64,000 nucleotides of DNA, taken from the NCBI GenBank assembly GCA_024403455.1, contig JAKSRR010000006.1:1-64000 (forward strand). Direction: 5' to 3'. This document shows, in pieces, positions 33,547-42,908 of this stretch (within the stretch, counting starts at the first letter, position 1; every line of letters begins with the position of its first letter). Source of the stretch: Lachnospiraceae bacterium. GTDB taxonomy: Bacteria > Bacillota > Clostridia > Lachnospirales > Lachnospiraceae. The notes beneath the pieces were generated by a model. That model saw nothing but the letters and a program-made list of their open reading frames with translations, was not told the DNA's origin and did no database searches. The position numbers and the translations under genes were made by a program.

Positions 33547-35196
33547 ATGGAAACTATGGGAAAGACGGTAGGTAAAATTATAGGACAAATCGTGGCAGTG
33601 CTGGCAGGTTTAGCGGTCAGCCTTGTTCTTTATTTTGTTGGACACGTCACTTATGATATTACAATTGAAGCAGGAGAGATTTTCGGACCTGACGATTTTT
33701 ATAGTGGAGCTTGGACCCCTAAATTTACAGACAGATATGAAATTCCGGATAATACGGCAGTTGGGGTCTATCCATTAGAGGTGAAGGTACTTCCTTTCTT
33801 GAAATTCAATGCGTCTGTGACCATTGTAGACACAGTAGCTCCGGTTCTTTCTGTGCAGGATATTTCACTGAACTATGGGGAAACGGCTGAAATTACAGAT
33901 TTTATAGTGGAGGCGCAGGATGTGACCCCGCTCAATGTATATTATGAGACGGAGCCGGATTTCACGAAGGCAGGGGAGCAGGAGCTTGTTATCTATGCTA
34001 TGGATGCAGCAGGTAATACTGTTTCGGAAAATGCAGTACTGTCTATGAGCTGTGTTTATGATCATGTAACGGTGGAACTTGGTGAAGAGTTACCAGACGT
34101 TAAGGAATATTTGGTGGACAAGCAAATGCGTGCAAATTATATGTGCCCACCCAATAAGGATGATTTGTCTGTCGGTGATTACTATATAAGAATTAAAGTT
34201 GGTAATGATGTATATCGAACAAAGCTTACGCTGATTGATACGACGGCGCCCACCGTAAGTGGAAATGATATTAGCGGCTGGATTAATGAACCGATGGAGG
34301 CGACAGCATTCATCGCATCCATAGAGGATGCCTCACCCTGTGAAGTTACTTTTGTGAAAGAACCCGATTTCACAAAACTAGGAAAGCAGACGGTAAAACT
34401 ATTGGTAACAGATACTTCTGGTAACCAGTCGGAAGCAACCAGTACACTGAATATACAGGAAGATACAACAGGACCGGTGATTATTTGTAATGGAATCAGT
34501 GCTACGGTGGGGACGACAATTTCTTATCGTTCTGCCATTGCGGTAACAGATAATCATGATGGAACGATTACGAATTTTAATGTAGATACCTCGGCCGTAG
34601 ATATCACAAAGGTTGGTGATTATGTTGTTGTATGTACGGCGGTAGATCAGGCTGGAAATCAGTCTAGTCGAGAAATTGTGGTATCTGTGAAGCCTGAGGT
34701 GAAGGCATATCAGCCGACGTTAGAGGATGTATATGCTCAGGCAGAGGCGGTGCTTCTTCAGATTATCACCCCGGGGATGGACAAAGTGGCTCAGGTTACG
34801 GCTATCTATAATTGGACTAGAAGCCATATTTCTTATCGCTATGGATCGGATAAAACCAACTGGGTAAAAACGGCTTATGAAGGTTTTACCAAGCGTAATG
34901 GTGATTGCTTTACCTACGCAGCGGTATCTATGGCGATGCTGAATCGTCTTGGCATTAATTGTATGTTTATTAAAAAGGAGCAGGCACCCTGGGGTACACA
35001 GAGCCAGCACTACTGGCTGCTTGTGGATTATGGTGCAGGGTATTATCATTACGATTCCTGTCCTAGAAGAACAGGCTACAATTTCTGCTTGATTGGAGAT
35101 GTAGAGCTTTGGAACTATTCCAATAACCCGGCTACCAGAAGAGAAGAAGGAAGTCACAATTTTACGAGAGAACTATATCCCCCTATTAACCCATAA
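33547..35196 (+). CDS. Surface transglutaminase-like protein with Ig-like repeats
   Basis: 549 aa; start uncertain between 33532 (GTG), 33547 and 33556. A hydrophobic segment near residues 10-35 (IIGQIVAVLAGLAVSLVLYF) exports or anchors it. Three or so Ig-like/DUF5011-type beta domains follow (TAPVLSV, DTTAPTVSG, DTTGPVIIC mark their starts). The last 150 residues are a transglutaminase-core domain with Cys in RNGDCFTYAAVSMAMLN, His in HYWLLVDY and Asp in YHYDSCP. It probably cross-links or hydrolyses amides in surface proteins; the activity is untested. Confidence 0.8.
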   Translation: METMGKTVGKIIGQIVAVLAGLAVSLVLYFVGHVTYDITIEAGEIFGPDDFYSGAWTPKFTDRYEIPDNTAVGVYPLEVKVLPFLKFNASVTIVDTVAPVLSVQDISLNYGETAEITDFIVEAQDVTPLNVYYETEPDFTKAGEQELVIYAMDAAGNTVSENAVLSMSCVYDHVTVELGEELPDVKEYLVDKQMRANYMCPPNKDDLSVGDYYIRIKVGNDVYRTKLTLIDTTAPTVSGNDISGWINEPMEATAFIASIEDASPCEVTFVKEPDFTKLGKQTVKLLVTDTSGNQSEATSTLNIQEDTTGPVIICNGISATVGTTISYRSAIAVTDNHDGTITNFNVDTSAVDITKVGDYVVVCTAVDQAGNQSSREIVVSVKPEVKAYQPTLEDVYAQAEAVLLQIITPGMDKVAQVTAIYNWTRSHISYRYGSDKTNWVKTAYEGFTKRNGDCFTYAAVSMAMLNRLGINCMFIKKEQAPWGTQSQHYWLLVDYGAGYYHYDSCPRRTGYNFCLIGDVELWNYSNNPATRREEGSHNFTRELYPPINP

Positions 35197-35216
35197 GAAG
35201 ATTAAAGGAGTAAAAA

Positions 35217-35855
35217 ATGAAAAAGAAAGTATTAGCGGCATTATTTATGATTTCTGCTTTTGCATTTACTGCTTGCGGCAGTGAGGTAAAAGAAGCGCAG
35301 TCCACGGCTGTGGAATTGACGGAAGGAGCAATTGCGCTTACCGAGTCAGCACAGGATTTGGCAAACATTGTGGATGATAATGCAGATGAATTAAATAACC
35401 TCGTGGATAATGAAGATAACAACAAGCCTGCGACGCAGGAGACATCCGTTGGTGGTTTTGCATTTTATTACAATGGTAAGACTCTACAGGTGGGTATGAA
35501 GATGTCCGATATCGTATTACTCATTGGTGATGCGAATGCTGTGCACGAGGCGGCTAGTTGTGCATTTGAAGGTATGTCCAGACAGTACAACTATGGAAGC
35601 ATTGAAATTATTACCTATGAAGAGGACGGCGAGGAAATTTGCTGCAATATCTATCTGAACGATGATATGGTAATGACCCAGGAAGGTCTTTACAGCGGTA
35701 TGAGTAAAGCGGATATGGAGCAGATTTATGGTACTTCTTATGCAGAGGATGGCGGTATCTGCACCTATGCTAAAGGTGGAAATGAGCTACGTGTGACCAT
35801 AGGCTCTGATAACAGCGTAATTTTCATTGAATACGCGCTTCCTAATCCTCAGTAG
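35217..35855 (+). CDS. Lipoprotein of unknown function
   Basis: 212 aa with a canonical lipobox: the signal sequence ends FTACGSE, Cys20 being lipidated. Residues 22-75 are acidic and disordered. The remaining 130 residues hold two similar segments beginning LQVGMKMSDI and LYSGMSKADM, which resemble SmpA/BamE-type small repeats. Placed 20 bp after the transglutaminase-like gene, so probably its partner. Function not known. Confidence 0.7.
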   Translation: MKKKVLAALFMISAFAFTACGSEVKEAQSTAVELTEGAIALTESAQDLANIVDDNADELNNLVDNEDNNKPATQETSVGGFAFYYNGKTLQVGMKMSDIVLLIGDANAVHEAASCAFEGMSRQYNYGSIEIITYEEDGEEICCNIYLNDDMVMTQEGLYSGMSKADMEQIYGTSYAEDGGICTYAKGGNELRVTIGSDNSVIFIEYALPNPQ

Positions 35856-35878
35856 AATCTAGAAAAGACTGTTTTGAG

Positions 35879-35912
35879 GGCTCTGCCAGCAAGTGCTGGT
35901 AGAGCCTTTTTT
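35879..35912 (+). terminator. Terminator after the lipoprotein gene
   Basis: ggctctgccagc (35879-35890) pairs with gctggtagagcc (35895-35906), then six T. Confidence 0.9.
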
Positions 35913-36004
35913 GTATGGGAAAATCGAGATAACAAACAATTTGTAGAAAGGGAGATGTTTTGGTAAAAATAACCAAAAAGAGGTGCGAATATGGCTGGCT
36001 ATTG

Positions 36005-36033
36005 TTGTATATTAACGAATAATCTGTTATAAT
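36005..36033 (+). promoter_or_regulatory. Putative promoter of pepD
   Basis: TTGTAT (36005-36010), 17-bp spacer, TATAAT (36028-36033). Confidence 0.6.
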
Positions 36034-36070
36034 TTGATTTTGGATAATGCTGCAAGAAAGGAATATTCTA

Positions 36071-37534
36071 ATGCAAGCACAGCCTATACTTAAGAACCTT
36101 CAGCCGTCACAGGTATTTGCTTATTTTGAAGAGATTTGTCAAATTCCACATGGCTCCTATCATATTGATGAAATCAGTGATTATCTGGTTTCTTTTGCGA
36201 AAAAACAAGGATTATCCTATGTGCAGGATGAAGAAAAGAATGTTGTAATCTATTGCCCTGCAACGCCAGGCTATGAGGCGGAAGAAACGATTATTCTGCA
36301 GGCGCATATGGATATGGTGGCTGTGGCTGAAGCGGGAACCGCCATTGATATGGAAAAGGATGCCTTACGCTTGGTGGTAGAAGATGATGTAGTCTATGCC
36401 AAAGGAACCAGTTTAGGGGCAGATGATGGCATTGGCGTTGCCATGATTATGGCAATTTTGTCAGATGATACATTAGAACATCCGGCGCTGGAAGCGCTTA
36501 TTACAACCAATGAAGAAGTGGGTATGGAAGGCGCTAGAGGTTTATCAGCGAATCTTCTTCATGGACATAGATTGATTAATGTGGATTCGGAAGAGGAAGG
36601 TATTCTGACGGTTGGATGTGCCGGTGGGCAGCGTGTGGAAGCTTTCCTACAGGGAGCGTTAGAGGATAATACTGGTGTGACGTTAGACCTAGAAATATCA
36701 GGTCTCTTGGGTGGTCACTCCGGAACGATGATTCATACAGGAAGAGCGAATGCCAATGTGCTGGCAGGCTGTTTTGTAGAGTTATTGGCCAAGTTCTGTG
36801 ATGCTAGGTTTGTTTCCCTAAGCGGCGGAGAGAAGTGCAATGCCATCTGTAGTGAAACACTGTTAAAGATGGCGATTCCGGAAGCTATGTTAACAAAAGC
36901 TTCTAATACAGTGAAACATATTTTCCACCAGATGTGTGCACATTATAAGGATATTGATCCGGGGCTGAGTTTACGCGGAGAGGTGAGTAAAGAAAATGCA
37001 CCACTATGTTTTGATAAAGTGTCTACAGAGCGCGTAGCCAGACTGATTCAGGATATGCCGGATGGTGTTGTTGCTATGATGGAAGGTCAGGAAGACCTGG
37101 TAGAAACCAGTCTGAATCTTGGCGTTGCAAGGATGGAAACAGAGGATACATTACATACCTTTTATGAACTGCGTTCCAATAAGGCCGATGCACTAGCGTC
37201 CCTTTCAGAGAAAGTGGAAACCATCGCTAGGGATAGAGGGTGTGAGGTCGTTAAAGATGCTGGATATCCTGGATGGGAGTTTCAGCCAGATTCACCCCTT
37301 AGAGATAAGATGGTGAAGTGTTTTCTGGAACAATATGGTGTCCTGCCTAAAGTCGATGTGGTACATGCGGGGTTAGAGTGTGGACTGCTTTCAACAAAAA
37401 TTAAGAATTTAGATGCTGTTTCTTTGGGACCAGATATGGAGAATATCCATACCGCGGCCGAAAAACTGCATGTTTCTAGCGTGGAGAGAGTATATAAATA
37501 TTTACGAAGTGTACTTTCTACCAAAGACAATTAG
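36071..37534 (+). CDS. pepD: Aminoacyl-histidine dipeptidase (PepD-like)
   Basis: 487 aa from the ATG at 36071, behind AAAGGA; an earlier in-frame ATG at 36047 has no good site. PepD is an M20 zinc peptidase that cleaves Xaa-His and other dipeptides. QAHMDMV carries the first zinc histidine, GTSLGADDGIG the bridging aspartate, TTNEEVGMEGA the catalytic and binding glutamates, and the lid domain (GLLGGHSG) sits between. Cytoplasmic. Confidence 0.9.
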   Translation: MQAQPILKNLQPSQVFAYFEEICQIPHGSYHIDEISDYLVSFAKKQGLSYVQDEEKNVVIYCPATPGYEAEETIILQAHMDMVAVAEAGTAIDMEKDALRLVVEDDVVYAKGTSLGADDGIGVAMIMAILSDDTLEHPALEALITTNEEVGMEGARGLSANLLHGHRLINVDSEEEGILTVGCAGGQRVEAFLQGALEDNTGVTLDLEISGLLGGHSGTMIHTGRANANVLAGCFVELLAKFCDARFVSLSGGEKCNAICSETLLKMAIPEAMLTKASNTVKHIFHQMCAHYKDIDPGLSLRGEVSKENAPLCFDKVSTERVARLIQDMPDGVVAMMEGQEDLVETSLNLGVARMETEDTLHTFYELRSNKADALASLSEKVETIARDRGCEVVKDAGYPGWEFQPDSPLRDKMVKCFLEQYGVLPKVDVVHAGLECGLLSTKIKNLDAVSLGPDMENIHTAAEKLHVSSVERVYKYLRSVLSTKDN

Positions 37535-37558
37535 TTATATTCAGAGAAGGATAGATAC

Positions 37559-39454
37559 GTGGAAGAGAGTTGGGGATTAAAAAATTTATTAGACCGTGCG
37601 GATGATGTGGCCATGTTCGTGGTGGGCGTTAGGGATGAGAAGGTTCTGTACTGTAATCATTTTTGCGCTATGCATACGAGACTTCATCCGGGCACTAAGG
37701 TTAAGGACGTTTTTGCTGACTGGGGAGTTCTTCTTAATGAACTGGGAGAATCCATGAGCGGTCGTTTTGTTCTAGTCGACACGCCTTTTGGAAAGGATCG
37801 TTCGATTACCTTAAGCCGTATGGTATGGACGGGTGGTGTGCAGGCCATTGGTGTATTGGTTACGCCACACAAGGAGGCAGGTGCAGAAGAAGAAACCCAA
37901 ATGATTTATAAATCTTTGGGTGAATCTTATGAGTGGATGTTTATCTTGGATGCAGAGAAGAGTCAGATGCGTCAGGTAATTCGTCCTAAGGATGATCAGT
38001 TTAACTTGTATCAGCCATTAGATTTTGATGAGTGGAAACGCTCTAGATATTTTCCTCTTGTGCAGCAAGATGACTATGATAATGTGTTTAGAATCTTTGA
38101 ATTGGGGGAAATTTTCCGCAGGGTATCCGATAGCAATGGACGATATTCTGTGCAGCTGCGAAGAAGATTTGGGCAGACGTATCACTGGGTAGAATGTACT
38201 TTTAGACGCATGGAAGGATTAGGTGACAAGCGTATTGTTGTCACAGAAAAAGATATCCAGGGTGAACTTTCTATGACGCAGAAGAGTCTAGAAAATGAGA
38301 TGATTTTAAAGTCTCTCAGTAATATTTACCGTTCTATATATCTTCTGGATTTAAAATCGGGTGAGTTCCAGACAGTAAAGTCCGATGAATTTTTATATGG
38401 TATTTCTGAAACAGGAGATTATAACTATCTGTTAGGAATCACTGCGGAAATGATTTCTAATGAAGAGCAAAAGAAGGATTTGAAAGAGTATTTTTCGCTG
38501 GAAGCTATTATTAAGGCATTTCAGGATGATAAGGATAATATTGGACGGGAGTACAGTTCACTTCTGATTAAAGATGGTGGCTGGATGAGTATTAATGCCT
38601 TCCGCCCGCCGCATCTGAAAAGCCTTGAAAACAAGTGTGTGCTTACGTTTGCGGATATTACGGAGCATAAGCGCGTAGAAGCGGAGCGAAATGAAAAGAA
38701 TATTGCGTTAGATGTTCTTTCTTCAAGATATATGGCACTGTTCTTTGCTACCTTGTATGGTCAAAGCTTTCATTCCATCAAGGTTCCTGCACAGTATGCT
38801 TATTTGGAGAAACAGTATCCGACGATTTTGGAGGCATTTAACTACTATATTTCTGCGTATGTGTTAGAGCCTTACCGAGAGATGCTTCGAAATATTCCGC
38901 AGGAATTAAAACCGGATGAGGATGGAGAGACTTCGAAGTACGAATATATCTATCGAAATATAGATAACCAGTGGATTCGCCTTAACATTTTTATGATTCC
39001 TAGAGAAGGTGGCGAAACAGAACTTATCATTGCTATGGAAGATTATGATGACATTATGGAACAGTATGCATTATCCTCCGTATATAATGCCACCATGCTT
39101 AATGATTATGAGTCTATGTATGAGTATGATCCGCAGACCGATTTTGTATATCAGCTCAGGTTTGATGGAGAGCGTCTTGTAAGAACGAAAAATAAAGATA
39201 TTTCAGAAAATTCACTGAAGGTGATGATTCAAGAATTGATTCATCCAGACGAGCAGGATATGTTCGTGGAAGCATGCTCCTATGAAACCGTAAAGGAATG
39301 CGTAGACGAAGGTAAGACGGTAACGCATATGTGCTTTAGAAAGAAGGATGGGGAAACATATCGAAGTTTCATGTATGGTTTTCATTATTTTAAAGAGTTT
39401 GAATCTCCACGCGTTATGATTATGGTGCGTGATGGAGAAAAAGAATTAATGTAG
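37559..39454 (+). CDS. Multi-PAS-like sensor protein without output domain
   Basis: 631 aa, with a GTG start behind GAGAAGGA (37543-37550). No membrane segment. It appears to consist of several PAS-like modules: an N-terminal one (residues 15-110, RADDVAMFVVGVRDEKVLYCNH), then MIYKSLGESYEWMFILDAEKSQMRQVI, then the IYRSIYLLDLKSGEFQTV unit, and two more ending near VMIMVRDGEKEL. No kinase, cyclase, EAL or HTH is present. The ferredoxin/hydrogenase-like/GGDEF/EAL protein starts 18 bp downstream, so the pair likely works together: this one senses and that one responds. The modules were assigned by eye from sequence pattern. Confidence 0.65.
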   Translation: MEESWGLKNLLDRADDVAMFVVGVRDEKVLYCNHFCAMHTRLHPGTKVKDVFADWGVLLNELGESMSGRFVLVDTPFGKDRSITLSRMVWTGGVQAIGVLVTPHKEAGAEEETQMIYKSLGESYEWMFILDAEKSQMRQVIRPKDDQFNLYQPLDFDEWKRSRYFPLVQQDDYDNVFRIFELGEIFRRVSDSNGRYSVQLRRRFGQTYHWVECTFRRMEGLGDKRIVVTEKDIQGELSMTQKSLENEMILKSLSNIYRSIYLLDLKSGEFQTVKSDEFLYGISETGDYNYLLGITAEMISNEEQKKDLKEYFSLEAIIKAFQDDKDNIGREYSSLLIKDGGWMSINAFRPPHLKSLENKCVLTFADITEHKRVEAERNEKNIALDVLSSRYMALFFATLYGQSFHSIKVPAQYAYLEKQYPTILEAFNYYISAYVLEPYREMLRNIPQELKPDEDGETSKYEYIYRNIDNQWIRLNIFMIPREGGETELIIAMEDYDDIMEQYALSSVYNATMLNDYESMYEYDPQTDFVYQLRFDGERLVRTKNKDISENSLKVMIQELIHPDEQDMFVEACSYETVKECVDEGKTVTHMCFRKKDGETYRSFMYGFHYFKEFESPRVMIMVRDGEKELM

Positions 39455-39472
39455 TAAGTAGGAAGGTTTAGT

Positions 39473-42091
39473 ATGTCCGAATTAAACGCAGGATTAATCT
39501 ATACGAATGACAAATGTATTGGCTGTAACCGTTGTATTTCCGCGTGTCCAGTTTTGTCTGCCAATGTTTCACAGATTGTGAATGGGGAAAGCAAGATGGC
39601 GGTAGATCCAGACAAGTGCATTCATTGTGGTAACTGTTTGAAGATGTGTCGTCATGGTGCTAGAGAATACAGGGATGATACAGAACTGTTTTTAGCAGAT
39701 GTAAAGAGTGGGAAAAAGTTTTCTCTTCTTGTGGAGCCTATGCTTCTCCTTAAGGAGAATGATGAACTTCGTCACATGATTGGTTATGTGCAGAAATTAT
39801 GTGGTGCAAAGATTTACTCTACTGGCGTAGGTGCGGATATTATGACTTGGTCATATATCAATTATATGCAGCACTCTAGAAAAGAGAATATGATTTCGGC
39901 ATTGTGTCCTGCGGTTGTTAATTATGTATCCAGATATCAGATTGAACTTTTGGATCAGTTGGTTCCCGTGCAAGGACCGATGATGAGTACTGCAATTTAT
40001 GCAAGAAAATATCTGCAGGACGTACAGCCTTTTGCTTATATTGGTTCCTGTATTGCCAAGAAAGATGAGATGAATGGCAACTATGGGGGCATTAAGATTG
40101 ACTACAATATTACGGTAGATAAACTGCAGGATGCATTAAAGGAAATAGATTTTACTGGTTGTGAGCCGGAGATAGAAGATCTGCCGGAAGGACTGGGAGT
40201 TATGATTCCTTCAGCAGGTTCGCTTACGGATAATATCGTTCATTTTGAAGGTTACGACAAAATGATGCGTAAAATCGATGGAGACTCTCAAACCGTTCCT
40301 TATTTGGACAGATATAATGATCGCATGAAGACAGGGCAGAAACTGCCCTTCCTGGTAGATGCAGTAAACTGTAAGGGAGGCTGTTTAGGCGGCCCTGGAA
40401 TGAATGGTCAGTCCTGCATGGAAGATTGTTTATTTGGTCTGCAGGCGAAGCAGCAAGAGATTCTTGGCGTTTATGATGACGGAAAGAATCCATACTGTAA
40501 GGTTATTTCCAGACAGGAGAGAAAAAGAAGAATCTATGAATTTTTCAGTGAACTTGATCCGCAGGATTTTCAGCGAGATTTTGTTCCGGAACTTACCAGT
40601 TTGGAGCTTCTTCCGGACTATGATGAGGATGCTATTTTCAATTCCATGTATAAGTATACGGAAGCTGATCGCCATATAGATTGTCATTCCTGTGGATATG
40701 ATTCCTGCAGAGAGATGGTCAAGGCCATTGCTTATGGCTATAACTTTAAAAAGAACTGTGTGCACTATGTAAAGGATGAGAATGTTCGTCTTTTCCTTAC
40801 AGATACGCTGTCTGGTATTCCTAATACGAATGCATTTATGAAACGAGTAACAGAAGCTATCCAAGATCGTAGCAGTGCTGCTTATTTTGCGATTTATTTT
40901 AATGTTCATAATATGACGTTTTATAATCGTCGTTTTGGGTCAAAGACGGGTGATATCATTCTGGCAGACTATGCTCGTTTGGTGAATAAAATCGCGGACG
41001 AGGATGAAATTGTAGCTCGTTGGGGTGGAGATAATTTCGTAGGCTTTTTCAAGAAAGAGCATATGGATGATGTTCTTAAAAAACTGGATAATGTGGTTGT
41101 GCCTGTTTCCTATGAAGGAAATACAGAGAAATGTCACATCGGTTTTAGAGCTGCGGTTTACGAACTGAATGGTCAGGAGAAGGCAGCAGGTCACGTTATG
41201 GGACAGATTACAACGACCTACTCCGTAGTAAAGCAAAGTAAGAAACATATTATTTTCTTTGATGAGGAACTAGGCAAAAAGATTCTTCACAACACCATGG
41301 TGGAAGAGATGCTAGAGCCTGCATTAAAGAATGAAGAGTTTGTTGTATATTATCAGCCGAAGGTGTCTATGGATAACCAGAAACTAGTTGGTGCAGAGGC
41401 ATTGGTTCGTTGGGTACATGATGATAAGCTGATTCCTCCAGGAGACTTTATTCCTATCTGTGAAAATAATGGTTTTGTTCAGAAAATTGATTTCTACGTT
41501 CTGGAGAGGGTTTGCCAGGATATTCGCAGATGGTTAAATGAAGGACTGGAACTGGTAAAGATATCCTTTAATTTTAGTAAACAGCATTTTGCGGCTAAAG
41601 ATGTGGCGAAGCGCATTAGGGAAATCGCAGAGATGTATAAGGTTCCCAAGGAACTATTGGAAGTGGAATTTACAGAAACTGCGTACTTCGATGAATTTAA
41701 TAATTTAGTAGATACAATTGCAGAACTGAAGGAGTATAATATCCAGTCGTCTATTGATGATTTTGGAACGGGTTATTCCTCGTTATCGCTACTTCAAAAT
41801 GTTCCCTTTAACACTTTGAAGTTAGATAAGTCATTCCTGAATGAGTATGCAGGAAATAAGAGAAATAAAGCCGTAATTGCCAATATCATTCATATGGCGA
41901 AGGAACTGGATATGGATATTGTCGCAGAAGGAATTGAGACGAAAGAAGAATTTTCGTATCTGAAGATGCTCTCCTGTGATGTGGCGCAGGGTTACTATTT
42001 CGATAGACCTCTTCCTAGGGATATGTTTGAGATGCGTCTGAAGAATAAGCAGTACGCTGAAGGGGAAATGTTTACAACATACATGCAGTAA
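39473..42091 (+). CDS. Ferredoxin / [FeFe]-hydrogenase-like / FeS / GGDEF / EAL fusion protein
   Basis: 872 aa. Domains in order: two [4Fe-4S] motifs (Cys 15-18-21-25 and 49-52-55-59); a [FeFe]-hydrogenase large-subunit-like domain (about 80-345) in which ALCPAVV (C145), GSCIAKKDE (C193) and NCKGGCLGG (C300, C304) replace the TSCCP, MPCxxK and CxxGC motifs of true hydrogenases; an FeS domain (C404, C407, C412, C429); a GGDEF domain whose signature is GGDNF (518-522), so probably no cyclase activity; and an EAL domain with EALVRW (642), EFTET, DDFGTGYSS (762) and AEGIET intact, so probably a c-di-GMP phosphodiesterase. The first proton-transfer Cys of TSCCP is absent, favouring a sensor over a working hydrogenase. 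Partner: the PAS-like protein upstream. Confidence 0.85.
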   Translation: MSELNAGLIYTNDKCIGCNRCISACPVLSANVSQIVNGESKMAVDPDKCIHCGNCLKMCRHGAREYRDDTELFLADVKSGKKFSLLVEPMLLLKENDELRHMIGYVQKLCGAKIYSTGVGADIMTWSYINYMQHSRKENMISALCPAVVNYVSRYQIELLDQLVPVQGPMMSTAIYARKYLQDVQPFAYIGSCIAKKDEMNGNYGGIKIDYNITVDKLQDALKEIDFTGCEPEIEDLPEGLGVMIPSAGSLTDNIVHFEGYDKMMRKIDGDSQTVPYLDRYNDRMKTGQKLPFLVDAVNCKGGCLGGPGMNGQSCMEDCLFGLQAKQQEILGVYDDGKNPYCKVISRQERKRRIYEFFSELDPQDFQRDFVPELTSLELLPDYDEDAIFNSMYKYTEADRHIDCHSCGYDSCREMVKAIAYGYNFKKNCVHYVKDENVRLFLTDTLSGIPNTNAFMKRVTEAIQDRSSAAYFAIYFNVHNMTFYNRRFGSKTGDIILADYARLVNKIADEDEIVARWGGDNFVGFFKKEHMDDVLKKLDNVVVPVSYEGNTEKCHIGFRAAVYELNGQEKAAGHVMGQITTTYSVVKQSKKHIIFFDEELGKKILHNTMVEEMLEPALKNEEFVVYYQPKVSMDNQKLVGAEALVRWVHDDKLIPPGDFIPICENNGFVQKIDFYVLERVCQDIRRWLNEGLELVKISFNFSKQHFAAKDVAKRIREIAEMYKVPKELLEVEFTETAYFDEFNNLVDTIAELKEYNIQSSIDDFGTGYSSLSLLQNVPFNTLKLDKSFLNEYAGNKRNKAVIANIIHMAKELDMDIVAEGIETKEEFSYLKMLSCDVAQGYYFDRPLPRDMFEMRLKNKQYAEGEMFTTYMQ

Positions 42092-42175
42092 TCTTTGCGA
42101 TACGAGTCTTGGAATATTGGTTCTATTCTAGTAAAATATAACTTATGTTAACTTCCAGAAAAGGAGGATTTAGTT

Positions 42176-42907
42176 ATGGCAGAATTTTTTGATAAAGTTG
42201 GTGCAGCTATGGCCAATATGGCGGATAAAAATAAAAAGATGCGTAGTGTTAGTTCCATGAATGCGCAGATCAAAGCTGCAGAGAAAAAGATTGATGAGCA
42301 GTTTAGACAGTTAGGTGCTGCTTATTATAACCAGTGTGGAAAGAATCCTGAGGAGAGTTTGGCCTCCTACTGTAGCGCGATTGAAGCAGAGTATAACAAT
42401 ATCGTAGCACTCAGAGCCTCCATTAATCGGGCAAAGGGGATTGTGGTATGTGAGAAGTGTAGTACGGAGGTTGCTCTTGGTACGAACTTCTGTAGCTTTT
42501 GTGGTGCGCCTCTACCGAAAGAACAGCCCGTTGTAGAAGAAAACCTGGTGGAAACTACGGAAGGAAATGATACCGAAGAGAACGTTGATACGCCTGTAGC
42601 TGAAGAGGAACAGACGAATGCAGAACCGAGTGAACCGACTGTTGAAGAAGCTGATACCCAAGATGTGGTGCAAGCAGAAGTTGTAGAACAGGAGACAGAA
42701 GAACAGGAATCTTCTACGGAAGATACAAAGGCAGAGGCTTTGCAGGAAGAACCCGTCGAAGAGGCAGCGTCTGCTGATGCAGAGGAGCCTGTAGATAGTG
42801 CTGTTTCGGAGGAAGGGGTTCCGCTCGGTGAACCATGTCCTTTCTGCGGTATGGCTCTTCGTCCTAATGCATTATTCTGTATAGAATGTGGAAACAAGGT
42901 GAAGTAG
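42176..42907 (+). CDS. Double zinc-ribbon protein with long acidic linker
   Basis: 243 aa. Residues 1-85 are helical and charged (FDKVGAAMANMADKNKKM). A zinc ribbon follows at about 90-112 (CEKC, CSFC), then about 100 residues of Glu/Asp/Thr-rich sequence that should be disordered, then a second ribbon at the C-terminus (CPFCGMALRPNALFCIECG). It has no membrane segment. The SH3 gene starts one base after its stop, giving a two-gene operon. I cannot name a function. Confidence 0.7.
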   Translation: MAEFFDKVGAAMANMADKNKKMRSVSSMNAQIKAAEKKIDEQFRQLGAAYYNQCGKNPEESLASYCSAIEAEYNNIVALRASINRAKGIVVCEKCSTEVALGTNFCSFCGAPLPKEQPVVEENLVETTEGNDTEENVDTPVAEEEQTNAEPSEPTVEEADTQDVVQAEVVEQETEEQESSTEDTKAEALQEEPVEEAASADAEEPVDSAVSEEGVPLGEPCPFCGMALRPNALFCIECGNKVK

Positions 42908-42908
42908 T

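Noticed and set aside
39473..42091. A true hydrogen-producing hydrogenase
   Set aside because: The TSCCP, MPC and GCxxGC-type motifs are changed and the catalytic first cysteine is missing; the chain ends in signalling domains.
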